Program-made: the position numbers and the translations under genes
In this document: positions 52,157-64,000 of the stretch, piece by piece
Position numbering within the stretch: the stretch's first letter is position 1
Layout: every line of letters begins with the position of its first letter
Assembly (NCBI RefSeq): GCF_000220395.1
Contig: NW_004086117.1
Coordinates: forward strand, 1 to 64,000
DNA: 64,000 nucleotides
Reading direction: 5' to 3'
From: Ichthyophthirius multifiliis
Lineage: Eukaryota > Ciliophora > Oligohymenophorea > Hymenostomatida
Notes under the pieces: model-generated
What the model was told of the DNA's origin: nothing
What the model saw: only the letters and a program-made list of their open reading frames with translations
The model's database searches: none

Positions 52157-53449
52157 ATGAATCCTAATATAAAAAATCAAAAATATATGAATTCTAAACC
52201 TTTACTAAATTTTAGTATATAAGAAAAGGAATATTGTTTGAAAGAAATAGAAAGACTTTAAAAATAATTATAATAAAAGTAAAATATAGATTAATAATAA
52301 AATGATTTAATTGCCATTTAAAATACTACATCATAAACAAACTCATAAAATAATAATAACTAAGGTCGATGGACAAATGAAGAGCATTTCAAATTTGTTG
52401 AAGGATTAAATTTGTTTGGAAAAAACTGGAAATAAATAGAAGAATATGTAGGAACTAGAACTGGATCTTAAATTCGTTCTCATTCGTAAAAGTTTTTTAA
52501 TAAAATTGAAAAAAATAGTTTGAAAAAGAAAAGATAAATTTTGAAAATTTAAAATTAAATTGAAATCCAAAAGTAATATTTTTTATATTTTATTTTTTAT
52601 TTTTTTAAAACAAAAATCAAGTTAAGAAAATGCTGAAATAGAAAAATAAAATAATACTTAAATTTTTGATTCTTTAAATTAATACAGAAGTAATCGTTAA
52701 TACATTAATCTTTAAAATAATAATCTTTAAAAATAAGAAAGTTTTTTAAATTTAAATAAAGAAAGTTAAAACAAAGAAAAAAAAATATTTTATTTATATT
52801 TTTTTTTTTTTTAAAAAAAAAAGATTATTTATTTTAAAATTTTTTGTTAAATTAAATAAAAGAAGAAAATTAATGTAAATTAAAAATATAAGTAGATAAC
52901 TTTTTTACATATATATTTTTTTTAGAAATTTAAAATTAAGAAAATAATTTATTTTTTTCTGAAAATAATTAAGTACTTTAATAATAAGAAAATAAATAAT
53001 TATATATTGATAATAATATGTTTATTTAATAATAATAATATAATTTAATAGAATACTAAAGTTATTTTAATTATATTAATTCTAAATATTCAGATCTTAT
53101 ATAAAAATAAAGAATTAAATAATTATAAAAAATACTTAATAACTAAATTAATTTTAAATAACAAAACTCTTTTTAAATATATCCTAATAACTAAAATTAT
53201 TAAAAATTATAAAACTTAAAGATATTAACAAAACAATGCACTAATTAAAGTTTAGTTTTGTAAGAAAATCCTTTAAAAATAAATGAACAATTTATTGATT
53301 AATAATATAGAAACACTATATAATAAAGCGACTCAAATATAATTTTAGAAAATAAAAACTATGATAATTACTAAAATTTAATAAAAAAAAAACTCTTTAT
53401 AATAGAAATGTAAACAGAATATACAAACGAAATTATTAAACAGAAATGA
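52157..53449 (+). CDS. MYB-like DNA-binding protein, SHAQKYF class
   Basis: Start MNPNIKNQKYMNSKPLLNFS. After a Q-rich helix comes one MYB/SANT repeat: GRWTNEEHFKFVEGLNLFGK, NWKQIEEYVGTRTGSQIRSH, SQKFFNKIEK. The three conserved aromatic positions are W, F and W, and the third helix carries the variant SHSQKFF of the SHAQKYF signature found in plant, Dictyostelium and ciliate single-MYB transcription factors. A basic segment (NSLKKKRQILKIQ) follows. Introns lie at about 52577-52625, about 52,760-52,860 and about 52,890-52,925. The remainder is N/Q/Y-rich, ending EYTNEIIKQK with TGA at 53447. A role as a sequence-specific transcription regulator is inferred from the domain. Confidence 0.85.
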
Positions 53450-53537
53450 AAAAAAAAAGAAATAAATTTTAAAATAAAAATTGTACATAATCACTTATTT
53501 TAAATTTAAAAGAAAGCAAAAAAGAATAAAAAAAAAT

Positions 53538-53572
<35 letters not shown>

Positions 53573-55167
53573 GTTTATATAAAATTATTATTTAAACTAT
53601 AAGAAATTAATATGAACTAAATATAATATTTATAAACAATTCATATACTAAAAAAAAAAATAAGATTTCATTTTTTTAATTTTCAATTCATTTATTTAAT
53701 ATTAGAATTAGGCTTTAAATGTTTATAATATTTTATTATTTTTCATAAAAACTCTAAATCAAGACTATTCTCCCATACTAAGGATATTTATATTTATTTT
53801 TTAAAAATTAAATAATGTTAAATGACAAAATAATATTTATTAAAAATTTGATGAGTTTTAAAAGTAGATTTCTAATGAGTTATTTTTTTTTAGTTAACTT
53901 TTATTTTTTAATCATAATTTTTTTTATTTGAATTTCAAGCAAATTCTTTTTGCTATAAAAAATATTAAATTTCATATATTTTGTATTTTAACTTATTATA
54001 TTTTTAATTGTTTTTTCTTATTTTTTAATTTTTTTTAGTTAGATTTTTTGTCAATTAATATAAGCTTCAAGTGTAAAAAGTTATATTTTGCCTTTTATTT
54101 GGAGATAATGACAGAGGTATGGATGTAGTTTAAAATTTTATTTGATATTCTTTTTGTCTTTGGAAAATTTTTACATATTATAATAATTTTAGTATTTTCC
54201 ATTTTATTTAAAATTTATTAATGATATATATAAAGCTAATTCAATTTGTTTTGTTTTTTATTATTAAATATTTTTATTAAACTATTTAAATAATTTAAAA
54301 AAGAGAAATTCTATTATAAATTTTGGAATTTAAATTCAAAAATAAAAACTCTAAATATTTATTATTTTAATTAACAAAATATTATAAAAATACTTAAATA
54401 TATAACTTTGTTAAAATTAAAAATATTCAAAAATAATAATTAAGTATGTTAAATAATTATTTTATAAATTAAATATATAAAATTGTTTCAATAATAATAT
54501 ATAAATTTTTATTTATTTAGGTGAATTAACTTTAAATATTTTATTTTTGTTTACAATTATTATATTAAAATCAAATCAATTAAATGAATATATTTAAATT
54601 AATAAAATTAAATAATAATCCTTCAATGTCTTTTCTTGTAAGAAAAATAAAAATAAATAAAAATAATATTAAAAACAATTCATATGTGTAAAATAAATAA
54701 ATATTATTAATCATCATTATTATATACTTTTTTTATTACTATTAATTGCTAACAATAATATATAATATGTAGATTTCGTTAAAATAGAATATATATTGTT
54801 TCCCTTGCTGTTGTATATCAATATTTTATATTTTCTACTTATTATACCATATATGGATGTAGTTTTAATAATTTTTTTTGTTCAGGAGCCTATAATTATA
54901 TAAATAAAATTGAATAGAATTATTTAAAGAAACATATATATATTTATTGAAATTTTATTTTTATTGATATTTTTAATTCATTTTGATTACATTTTTTTTT
55001 TTATTCCCATAAATAAAAATGTATTGAATATATATTATTTTTAATAATATTCTATAAATATTAAAAAAAAAATATAAAATTTTTAACTTTAATATTTTAT
55101 TTTTTTAATAATAAAAAAAATATAATATGATAATACTAAAATAATAAAATAATTTTTATAATTGTTT
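53450..55167. other. Gene-free region with two less A/T-rich islands
   Basis: About 1.7 kb with no open coding frame. Two islands (about 54060-54180 and 54790-54900) contain more G and C than the background and share the word atggatgtagttt. They do not translate coherently. A non-coding RNA is possible but no box motif or foldable hairpin was convincing by eye. Confidence 0.45.
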
Positions 55168-56272
55168 TCAATTATTTATTATTTAAAATCCATAATTATT
55201 TGGAATAAAACTCAATTGTTTATTTTCTAATCGAGGTGAAAATTTAATGTTAATTTTTCTAATCTTCACATTGCTATTTTAATCTAAATCTTATGAAACA
55301 GATAGTTCAATCCTTTCATTAATTAAATATGACCATTATACTCCTAGTCCAGGAATTAATGTATTACTTTATATTTAAGAAACTACAGTATTAATAATAA
55401 TAATAGCAATATTAAAAACTGATGCTTATTTTTTCAAAATATTAATAATTTTAAATAAAAACTAATACTTTTAATTATAATCATCTATTTATGAGGCTAT
55501 ATTATATATATTATCAATAACTAAAAGTTTAATATTATTATTAGAAATAAGAATTTCTTATAGTTTAAATAATATAAAATGCATAAATTATTCATATAAA
55601 GATAAATTGATTTCTGAGTAATTATTTTTTATTTTTTCATTTATAATTTCATGGTCTAAATTTTTATTTCTATATTTAATTCCTTCTTTTTATTGATTAT
55701 AAATTAAATTAAATTAAATTAAATTAAATTAAATTAAATTAAATTAAATTAAATTAAATTAAATTAAATTAAATTAAGATATATAAATATAGATTATTAT
55801 ATTATAATATTTTTATATTCTATACAAATTATTTATATGATTCTTTATTAATGAGGTTGTTTAGATGTTGAAATAAAAATACTTTTAAATTATTAATCTT
55901 ATTTGAAAGTATTAATTGCCATCTTTTTTTTAAATAGATTTTGAAATTATTATATATTAAAATATACATTTAATGCATATACTAAAGCTAACGAAGTTTT
56001 ACATGTTTAATCCCCGCCATAAATTTCTGTTATTATTCCTGTCCTTATACCTCCTCTTTTATTTTTATTTTTTTGTTAATTATTTATTTAAATATAAAAG
56101 TTTATTTTTTCTTTTACTAAAAGAATTAGTCTAATTCTTATATACCACTTTCTGCATAATTTTAGCTACTTTTATATATCTCAAATAATTCTTTCAAATT
56201 ATATTATTTTTCTTGTTATTCATTTATTTTTATAGTTTATTAATTTTTTTCATTTAATGAAGATTCTTCCAT
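55168..56272 (-). CDS. RAD51 paralogue (RecA-family recombination ATPase)
   Basis: Start MEESSLNEKNQQTIKINEQQ at 56272; ESGIQELDQFF then an intron (about 56,050-56,113) and GGIRTGIITEIYGGDQTCKT followed by SLALVYALNV. This is the RecA/RAD51 entry motif and Walker A. Walker B is NIKLLVIDNIYNI. After IAIIIINTVVSQIQ comes the family C-terminal strand set: LIPGLGVQWSYLINERIEL and VKIRKINIKFSP, ending NNYGFQIINN, TGA at 55168. The W-S-Y-L-I-N-E-R pattern after GLGV is close to RAD51/XRCC3 (ALGLAWANQ...R). The N-terminal HhH domain of RAD51 itself is absent and the length is small, so a paralogue (XRCC3- or RAD51D-like) is more likely than RAD51. Walker A departs from GxxxxGK(T/S): the residue before Lys is Cys. 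The second intron carries an (AAATT)n microsatellite. Confidence 0.8.
55701..55777. repeat. (AAATT)n microsatellite in an intron
   Basis: About 15 tandem AAATT pentamers (AATTT on the coding strand) in an intron of the RAD51 paralogue, between exon ends near 55,828 and 55,695. It is perfect across almost its entire length and therefore probably length-polymorphic. Confidence 0.9.
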
Positions 56273-56727
56273 TTTATGATTATTTTTTATTTAATTTTTT
56301 AATATATTATATTTAATTATATATAGTTATTTATAATTAGTTATATACTTTTACAAAATTTATAAACTAATTTATTAATCATTTTTATATGAAAAAAAAT
56401 TCTTTTAGATTATATAAGATTAATTGAATTATTATTTATATATATTGTAAATTTGAATATCTAATAAATTAATGATAAAATATTTAAATTTATAAATTTA
56501 ATAAATAAATTTCAAATTGTATATATTTTTTTTATTAATTATAAATAAATATTATTAATTATTTTTTAAATTTTTATTAATAAATAAAATAAAAGAAACT
56601 ATATTTTTTTAAAAAAAATAAAAAAATAAATATATGTTTTTTTTTAAATAAATTCATATATATTAAATATAATCAAACAAAAATTTATATAAGAAAAATA
56701 AAAAAATAAAAAAAGTATACTCAATTT

Positions 56728-56759
<32 letters not shown>

Positions 56760-56786
56760 ATAAAAAAATTTTTAAATTAATATAAA
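56273..56786. other. Divergent promoter region, A-tract
   Basis: Between the RAD51 paralogue and the USP7-type gene. It contains a ~28-base poly(A) run at 56730-56758, just 5' of the USP7 start. No gene recognised. Confidence 0.6.
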
Positions 56787-59700
56787 ATGCACATTCGAAT
56801 TACTCGAGCCCGTAAGAATTTAGAAAAGCAAAATTTCGAAGAAACATTATAAATAAAGCAAAAACCTATAAAAAAACAAAAAACCTGTTAAAAGTAATAA
56901 ATAACCAAGAACTCTTAATAAAAAGAATGTTCTTCCTTATAAGAAAAATTACCATTACCACATCCTTAACAAGAAATAAAAAAAATATACTAATAAATAG
57001 ACCTATAAAAAATAAATGACCAATATTATACTATAAGTGATTTACCAAAGGACAAAACCCGTTTAATATGGGTATTCTCGAGCAATTTTTTTATCGAGAA
57101 ATTAAAAAATGAAAATTAAATCCAAATCCAATATTAGACATAACAAAAGCATAATTACCAAATAGAAATATCTTATATAGAGAAAATGCAGGAAATAAAA
57201 TTCCAAATAACAAAATTAATAAAATCATAAACGAAATACGTCATTTATTATTTAATTAAATTTTATGCCCTTTCTAAAACGCATCAAATATTAGAAAATT
57301 CCACAAATACTTCAAAAACTTTTTCTATAGAAAATCCTTCCCAAAGTTTTATTTTCGTATTAGATTTTAACACTATATCAGAAAAACAATATTCTCATTT
57401 TATTTTTGAACTTATATTATCTCCTATTAGATTTTAATAATATAATTCTAAAGAAGAAACTGGTTTTGTCGGTTTATAGAATGAAGGATAAACTTGCTAT
57501 ATGAATTCTTTACTTTAAACCCTTTTTCATTTAAAGTCTTTTGTAAAATTAGTCTATTCGATACCTTCAGAGAAGGAAAATGAGCCCAAATTTCCGAATT
57601 CTTTATAATAGTTATTTTTTTAATTATAAAATATGCATTTTTCAGTCAAAACATCTGAATTATTAAAAAGTTTTGCTTGGGAAAAATCTAAGATTTGGAT
57701 GTAATAAGATGTTTAGGAGTTTTCCTGTTTATTTATTGATTATTTGGAATAAAGAGCAGAAAAAATAGCCGATTTAAAAGGTTAGATTAAGAATATTTTC
57801 CAAGGATAAATTTAAAGTTAGATTTAGTGTATTAATATTAAATATGAAAGTGTTTCTAATGAAAGCTTTTTTGATATTTCCTTACATGTTAAAGGATAAA
57901 AGGATATTTATAGCTCCCTTGATTTTTTTATTTAAAAAGAATACCTTAAAGGGGAGAATAAATATGATACTGGTAACAAATATATTACTAAATAAGAAGC
58001 TAAAAAAGGAATAAAATTACTAACATTGCCACCTGTTCTTTTTTTTCATTTAAAAAGGTTTGAGTTTGACTATAGTATTAATAAAAATATTAAAATAACA
58101 GATAAATATGAATATTATGAAACCATTTATCTTGAGAAATACATGGCTATTGTTAATGATTAAGCATGTTATACTTATAAGCTTTTTGCAGTCCTTGTAC
58201 ATTAGGGAGAATCTTCACTTTCTGGACATTATTATGTATATATTAGACCTAATATGAATACAAATAATAGCAATTGGTTTAAATTTAATGATGCAATAGT
58301 TGAAAATGCGACCTAAAAACAGGTAGTGTATGCTTTTTTTTTAAAAAAAAATAATTTTTTTTATATAATTAACTTTTTTTTTTTTTATAATAATAAAAAA
58401 AAAGGTATTTGATAATAGTTTTGGAGGAAAATGCTTTTATTAATAATTCGATAAAAACAAAAAGGTTTTTGTATAAGAAAATATGTAAATTAATTCCACT
58501 GCATATATGTTAGTTTATATAAACGAAAAAGAAATTAATAACATTTTTACTTAAATTCCTTCTAAAGTTATTCCTTAATGGATTTTAGAGAACGAAGAAT
58601 ATTCTAAAAAATTATAAATTTAATAATAAAGATACAAAGAGTAAATTAATATATTTATATATTGCTTTTTAGCACAGTTTATTTATTCTGTACTTTTTTA
58701 AAAAAATAAAAAATATAATTATAAATTAATATTTATTATTTAACTTTTTTTATATATTAGAATAATAGAAGTAAGAATAACTACATTTGAATTGTTAAAA
58801 TAACAAGATAATCCATGTGGAGTTCTTTTCTAGAAAAAAGTCGAGAATGAATAAAATATATAGTATGATGAAAATTTGACATTAAAATATGAAGTCAGTA
58901 AAGGAATTACATTTAAATAATTTCATGAAAAACTCTGTGAATAAATAGGTGTTTAGAATGAAGATATATGTTTATGGAGAATCGAATATACATAAAATAA
59001 TTAAGAAAAAATAATTAATCATACATAAAAAATATCTACTTCCGGTGGAATTAATTTCGATAAGGTTTATTTAGAAAACAATTAAAATAATAAAAACTAA
59101 CCAGTGTATTTAATATTACCTGTTAATTCTGATAAATTCCTCAATAAGCCTTTTATTTTATTTGATAATAAAACAAATAAACTCGAGTTTGCGAAATTAA
59201 AAGAAAATAATAATATATAAAATTTAAACAATATTTTATAATATAATAACAATAAAAAAAACAACAATACACATAATGATTGGTAGAAATATTTTTCTTT
59301 ACAAAATATTAACTAAATATTAGTTTTGATTAAAGTATTTTAAGGAAATAAATAAAATATTAAATTTTTTAAATACATCTTTTATAAAAAAACTGCTTTA
59401 TTTATGAATTTAAAAAAAGAAATAATTTCCAACTTCAATTATATGTTAGAAAATTATGAATTTTATAAGGAATAAAACTACTAAATAAATAAATTAAACG
59501 ATTCGCATAATTTAAAGTAAATCAAAGACGTTTTTAACTCTACTGACTGCGGAGTACTTGTACTCTATTTAAAAGCTAAAAACATGAATAATAATAATAA
59601 TGTTTCTAGCAAAATACTTTCTATTGAAGAATTTTATGAAAATCTAGATTAGTAATCTTTAGTAATATTACATTACTAAAATAATAATAATAATTCATCT

Positions 59701-60726
59701 TTTAAATTTTCGCTATAACCTATAAAAGTGGTTTTAAATAAAGAAGTTACTTATAATCAAATCCAACTTTTGGTATATAAAAATATAAAAGAGTAATTAT
59801 AAAAAAGTTCTTTGAAATTTTCGGAAGAGGAAAAAGAAGAAAACCAACATGAATATATATATTTAAAAGGGAAATATAGAAATAAAAAATAAGACGATGA
59901 AATAATACCATTCTATACTTAATAAAATCAAGAAACATAAATAAAAGACATATAAAAATGGCAAGCAAACACTATTTTTTTAAAATTCGAAATCTAAAAT
60001 TAAATAAAGGCAAAATATACTAATTTAAAAATGGTAATTTATTATTCTTTCTATTCAAATAAAAATAATAGTTTATAAAATCCTAAAAGCTTAATAATTT
60101 CTAAAACAGAAACTGTCTCTTCCTTTATTAATATTTTAAAACACTAAAATGTGTTTTAGGAATTTTTAAAAAATGAGATTTCTGAATTTTCACAGTCTTC
60201 TTAAAATTTTCAAGTAAAAATCTGCTCTATTTCGAAGGAAAATCCATATCGATTTGACCAATATTACCTAGAATAGACTAAAATGATTAATATAAAATAA
60301 AACATAAGGGTAGAAATATTCATTAATGAATATCACAAAAATTAATAAGGAATAATTACTCTAATATGCCATCATACGACAAAAAATGGATAAGAATGCT
60401 TCGAAAATCCATTTGGTATATAAATTTGTATATAGGAAAAGTTTAAAACACTAAAAACAATTATTTTAAATTATTTGTCAAATAAAATTCTATTTTATGA
60501 AGGAAAAAAAATAGATTTCTAAGATAATCAAATAGCTTTATTTTTATAATCAGATTATTCGAAATATAATTGTAAACCTATACTTGTTGATGAATGTTTA
60601 TATAAATCTATCGTTTAAGAAATGGATTATGAAGCTATACATAATAATTAAGCTTATTTAGAAATTCAGCACTTAAATTTGATTTCTTCTTCAAACTATA
60701 AAGGAATTAAATTTTAACTAAAATGA
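56787..60726 (+). CDS. USP7-type ubiquitin C-terminal hydrolase
   Basis: 1,245 residues after removing introns 58323-58404 (82 nt) and 58641-58760 (120 nt); the spliced frame closes exactly at TGA 60724. The N-terminus (MHIRITRARKNLEKQNF) is basic, then a divergent MATH/TRAF-like region (YTISDLPKDKTRLIWVFSSN). The Cys box is GFVGLQNEGQTCYMNSLLQT with catalytic Cys. Mid-domain: TLPPVLFFHLKRFEFDY. The His box is SGHYYVYIRP followed by NWFKFNDAIVENAT, then AYMLVYINEKEI. The ~600-residue C-terminal part has the size and pattern of the USP7 ubiquitin-like (HUBL) tail (RITTFELLKQQDNPCGVLFQ; VEIFINEYHKN), ending NYKGIKFQLK. Overall length and order match USP7/HAUSP. Predicted cysteine protease removing ubiquitin from nuclear targets. 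Confidence 0.92.
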
Positions 60727-60757
60727 ATATAATTTTAAAATAGTATATATATGTATA

Positions 60758-60789
<32 letters not shown>

Positions 60790-62214
60790 AATATATATAT
60801 TTAATTATTATATTTATTTAATTTTTTGTAATAAATATAATTTTATATTATATCTATACATATTTTTACTTTTTAATTTATTTTATTATTATTATATCTA
60901 TAAATATATTCATTTGTTTTTTATTAAAAAAAAAATATTTTCTTGTCTTTTTTAATATTTTTTTTATTTATTTTTTATATTTTTACACTTAATATTATAT
61001 TTTTATTTTTTTTAAAGAAATGAAAAATTTAATCTATTTTTCTTATAGATTCTATTATTTAAATTGATAAGATTTTTACTATTTTATACAAACATAGAAT
61101 ATAGATAAACATAAACTGCTACCAATATGTTTACTTCGTTTATAATGTATCTAAAAATAATAAAAATAAATAAATTGTGATAATCTATTAATATTTCTAT
61201 ATCATCCGTTATTAATTTTTATAAATTATATAATATAAAAATAGCCTCATTAAATAATTATTTTCAAAATAGGTTTATAAATTAAAAATGAATGTATAAT
61301 AACATAATAAATAATTTATAAAATTAAAATTATATACGAAATATATGCAAAAACAAAATTTATTTAAAATAATGAAAAATAAAAAAATTCTTCAAAAAAT
61401 ATTTTAAAATAATTAAAAAATAAAATATAAATTATTCTAACATAATATTAAATGAATAAAAATATTATTTTTAATTGAAAATTAAATAGATAAAACCTAT
61501 TGAAAAAAGATTGTATTAATTTTAAAAATAAATACTATTATCTTACAGAATTTTATATTTTTTAAAAATTTATTTATAAAATTTGTATATATTATAAAAA
61601 AAATATATTAATAAATATTATTAATTTATAATATGAAAATTTATATATTAGTATATATAAATATAAAATAATATATTATTATATTATATTTATTTATTTA
61701 TTTAAATTATATATATATTTTTTTTGTTATTATTACATTGTATTAATACACTTTTTTTAATTTGTTTAAATTTTTTTCATCTTTAAAATAAAATCATATA
61801 TTAAATATATTCTATTAAATTTAATATATCATTAATTTTTTTAAATATTCTTAATTATTTAACTAAATATAAATTAATTTAATTATTAATCATTTAAATT
61901 ATAATTTAATACATTATTTATTTCTTTATTAAAAATTTTACAGACACTATTTTTATTAATTTTCTTTTTAAAAATTAATTTATTCTTATCTTTTTTTGAT
62001 TTATTTTTTTAAATTAATTAAAAATGTAATTAAAAGGATTTATCTTTAAATAATATATATTTAATAACTATATTTTAATGAATTCTCTATATATCTATAA
62101 TTAAGAGTTACATAAAATCTATTTATAATATATATCACATTAAATTTTTAAAATAATATAGAATTCATATAAAAATTTACAAAGAAACATAATTCTTTAT
62201 TATATATGTTTTTT
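60727..62214. other. Gene-free A/T-rich region
   Basis: Contains (TA)n at about 60760-60790. The stretch 61080-61150 is slightly richer in G/C but does not encode a frame. No RNA gene was recognised. Confidence 0.55.
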
Positions 62215-62458
62215 TCATTATTTAAACTTATTATATAATTCTTCCACTTATTCACTTTTTGGCATCGAAGGCATTGCCCCGTATTACGTAATACATAAAA
62301 ATGCAGCCGTATTTGCATAAAGAAGGCATTATTTAAACACTTACTAATCAATTAATTTTTATTTTTAACTATAATCTATCATATTATACACAAAAAGACT
62401 GCTGTAAAGCAATCTCCTGCACCTACAGTATCTAATAAATAAAATAATAAATAAATAT

Positions 62459-62520
<62 letters not shown>

Positions 62521-63313
62521 TATTATTGCCTTTAATAGTATATTTATCGAGTATTTTTTTATCTAATTAAGTAATAGAAGGAACTTCTATTTAAATATTT
62601 TCTGAAATAACCTCACTTCCATCACTTCCTTTTTTCAAAACAACTACTAAGTCTTTATATTTTCTAATAATTTACTCCCTAATTTCCTATGTAGAAATTT
62701 CTTTTTTTTCCCAACCCAAAATGCTTTACAATTCAGTCGAATTTGGGGAAATAAAATCTAAATTTTTCATTAAATTTTCAGGTATTTTCTCATCAGTCCC
62801 CCCGCAATCTAGCATGACTATCTTTTAGTATTTTTTCGCAAATTGAGCTGCCAAAGTGCTTATTTTTAAAGGAATTTCTTTCTAAAGAAGCAAAAATCTA
62901 CTCTAAAGAATTGCCTTTTAGTATTCTAAAGGTAAAGAGTCTTCGCTTTCATAAAATGTATTGGCACCTCCTACTATTATAATACTATTTTCACCCTTTT
63001 CAGTCAATGTAATTATAGCTTAACCTGTTTAAACGCCTTCTAATAATCTAATATTTCCTGTTTCAACCATATTTCCTTGCATTTCATGTACTAAGTTTTA
63101 TCCATAGACATCTTTTCCGAATTAACCTGCAAATATTGTCGATGAACCCAATTTAGAAGCCGCTACAGCTTGATTGGCACCTTTTCCTCCGTTTTTTATG
63201 TATGATTTTTTAGCAGGCATTGTCTCTCCTTCTACAGGAAAACGAGGAACAATTAAGAAAAGGTCAAAACTACCTGAACAAATAACACATATAGAATATT
63301 TATTGATCTCCAT
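62215..63313 (-). CDS. Ribokinase (PfkB-family carbohydrate kinase)
   Basis: Start MEINKYSICVICSGSFDLFL at 63313. Signature 1: KNGGKGANQAVAASKLGSST. Middle: QTGQAIITLTEKGENSIIIV, then LDCGGTDEKI, then LDFISPNSTELQSILGW. Signature 2, DTVGAGDCFTAVFL, carries the catalytic Asp in GAGD. C-terminus: YANTAAFLCITQYGAMPSMP, KSEQVEELYNKFKQ, TGA at 62215. These are diagnostic for ribokinase, which phosphorylates ribose to ribose 5-phosphate; the GGKGANQAVAA motif is specific to that branch. The intron 62432-62529 has a GC donor. A second frame step lies after FTAVFLC near 62,375 and needs one extra base or a very short intron. Cytosolic. Confidence 0.9.
62432..62529 (-). other. GC-AG intron in the ribokinase gene
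   Basis: The exon before ends AAAG and the intron starts GCAATAA and ends TTATTAG; splicing joins K (AAA) and G|AT to give D-T-V-G-A-G-D. It contains ~30 AT dinucleotides. No GT lies within usable distance on the exon side, so the GC donor is the only in-frame option for rejoining the motif. Confidence 0.65.
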
Positions 63314-63434
63314 AATATTTTTTTTAATATTATATATCTTAATATAATTATTAATTAAATAAAGTTTAAGTAAAAATAAAAAGAAAAAAAAAAAAATCGA
63401 ATATAATATTTTTATATTAATAAAATATAAAACA

Positions 63435-63476
<42 letters not shown>

Positions 63477-64000
63477 TATATATGTTTATCATGATTATTA
63501 GATCTTAATTATATATATAATCTTTTTATTTTTATGTTAATCAAGGTTTACTTGATATTTTTTTATTGAAAAAAATAATAAATAAAAGCGTTAAAATCCA
63601 TAAATGATATATAATTTGAGAAATCTTCTAAAATTTTAGTATTTTGGTATTTTTTCAAATATTTTAATATAATTAAAAAAAATTAACTAAACATTGCTGT
63701 AAGAAAAGCTACAAAAAACGTATTTTTTATTAAAAAAAATTATATATTTAGTTTCTAATTTTACCCAAAAATTATATAATATAAGTTGAATAGAAGAATT
63801 ATTTATTTATATATTAATCGATTGAAATTAGTGAAATTCGCAAAATTTAATAAATTATTTACATATTCCATATTATTTATAAAATAAAAAATAAATTAAT
63901 ATATATTTATATTTTTCTTTTATTAATAATTAATTTTAAAAATATTAATTTATTATTATATATTTAATATGAATTATCTATAAATATATTAATAAATAAA
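63314..64000. other. Intergenic A/T-rich region to window end
   Basis: Upstream of the ribokinase gene. It has (AT)n at about 63440-63473. No further coding frame was seen before the window ends. Confidence 0.55.

Noticed and set aside
59747-59968. Minus-strand ORF MLAIFICLLFMFLDF
   Set aside because: Antisense shadow of the USP7-type gene, whose spliced frame is exactly continuous through the region.
61080-61150. Possible tRNA or small RNA in a slightly less A/T-rich stretch
   Set aside because: No GGTTCGA-type T-arm, no B-box-like motif and no cloverleaf pairing could be drawn.

Overview
The window is one end of a ciliate macronuclear chromosome. It opens with about ten perfect CCCCAA telomere repeats, the type used by Tetrahymena and its relatives. 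The DNA is extremely A+T-rich, with coding islands separated by almost pure A/T. Reading frames make sense only if TAA and TAG are read as glutamine and TGA is the sole stop. Introns are short (mostly 43-150 nt, GT..AG). This combination fits an oligohymenophorean; the extreme A+T bias makes Ichthyophthirius multifiliis the best guess, but that is inference. All gene models below were translated by hand with the ciliate code. Conventional-code ORFs in this window are mostly shadows.

Layout: 1-59 telomere, then about 1.4 kb of gene-free subtelomere with an A-rich satellite. 1513-7846 (-) is a very large polytopic membrane protein with a PAS domain, of the ciliate Tmc-like family. 8869-11356 (+) is an Enhancer-of-polycomb (EPL1) homologue. 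11803-18050 (-) is a huge secreted or surface beta-domain protein. 18054-20075 (-) is an organelle-type methionyl-tRNA synthetase. 21324-21875 (+) is a small probable mitochondrial ribosomal protein. 22164-23484 (-) is an AGC kinase, followed by a small S/Q-rich protein (-), a coiled-coil RING protein (+), a glutamine-rich protein (+) and an unrecognised protein (+). 29309-30752 (-) is a Sec14/CRAL-TRIO protein. 32311-36925 holds four genes without recognised families. 37214-40135 (+) is an ankyrin-AGC kinase fusion. 40341-51483 holds a leucine-rich protein, a RINGv-FHA protein, an LRR plus giant coiled-coil protein and two smaller coiled-coil proteins. 52157-53449 (+) is a SHAQKYF-type MYB protein. 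55168-56272 (-) is a RAD51 paralogue, 56787-60726 (+) a USP7-type deubiquitinase, and 62215-63313 (-) a ribokinase.

There is no operon structure. Genes are individually oriented, and neighbours mix signalling, chromatin, DNA repair, ubiquitin, mitochondrial translation and metabolism, as expected for a eukaryotic chromosome arm. I found no rRNA, tRNA, CRISPR array or transposon. The points most worth a second look are the unusual Walker A of the RAD51 paralogue, a GC-AG intron in the ribokinase, the 3-nt spacing between two head-to-tail genes, the domain fusions, and several places where a coding frame breaks by one base and can be rescued only by a short intron or an assembly correction.
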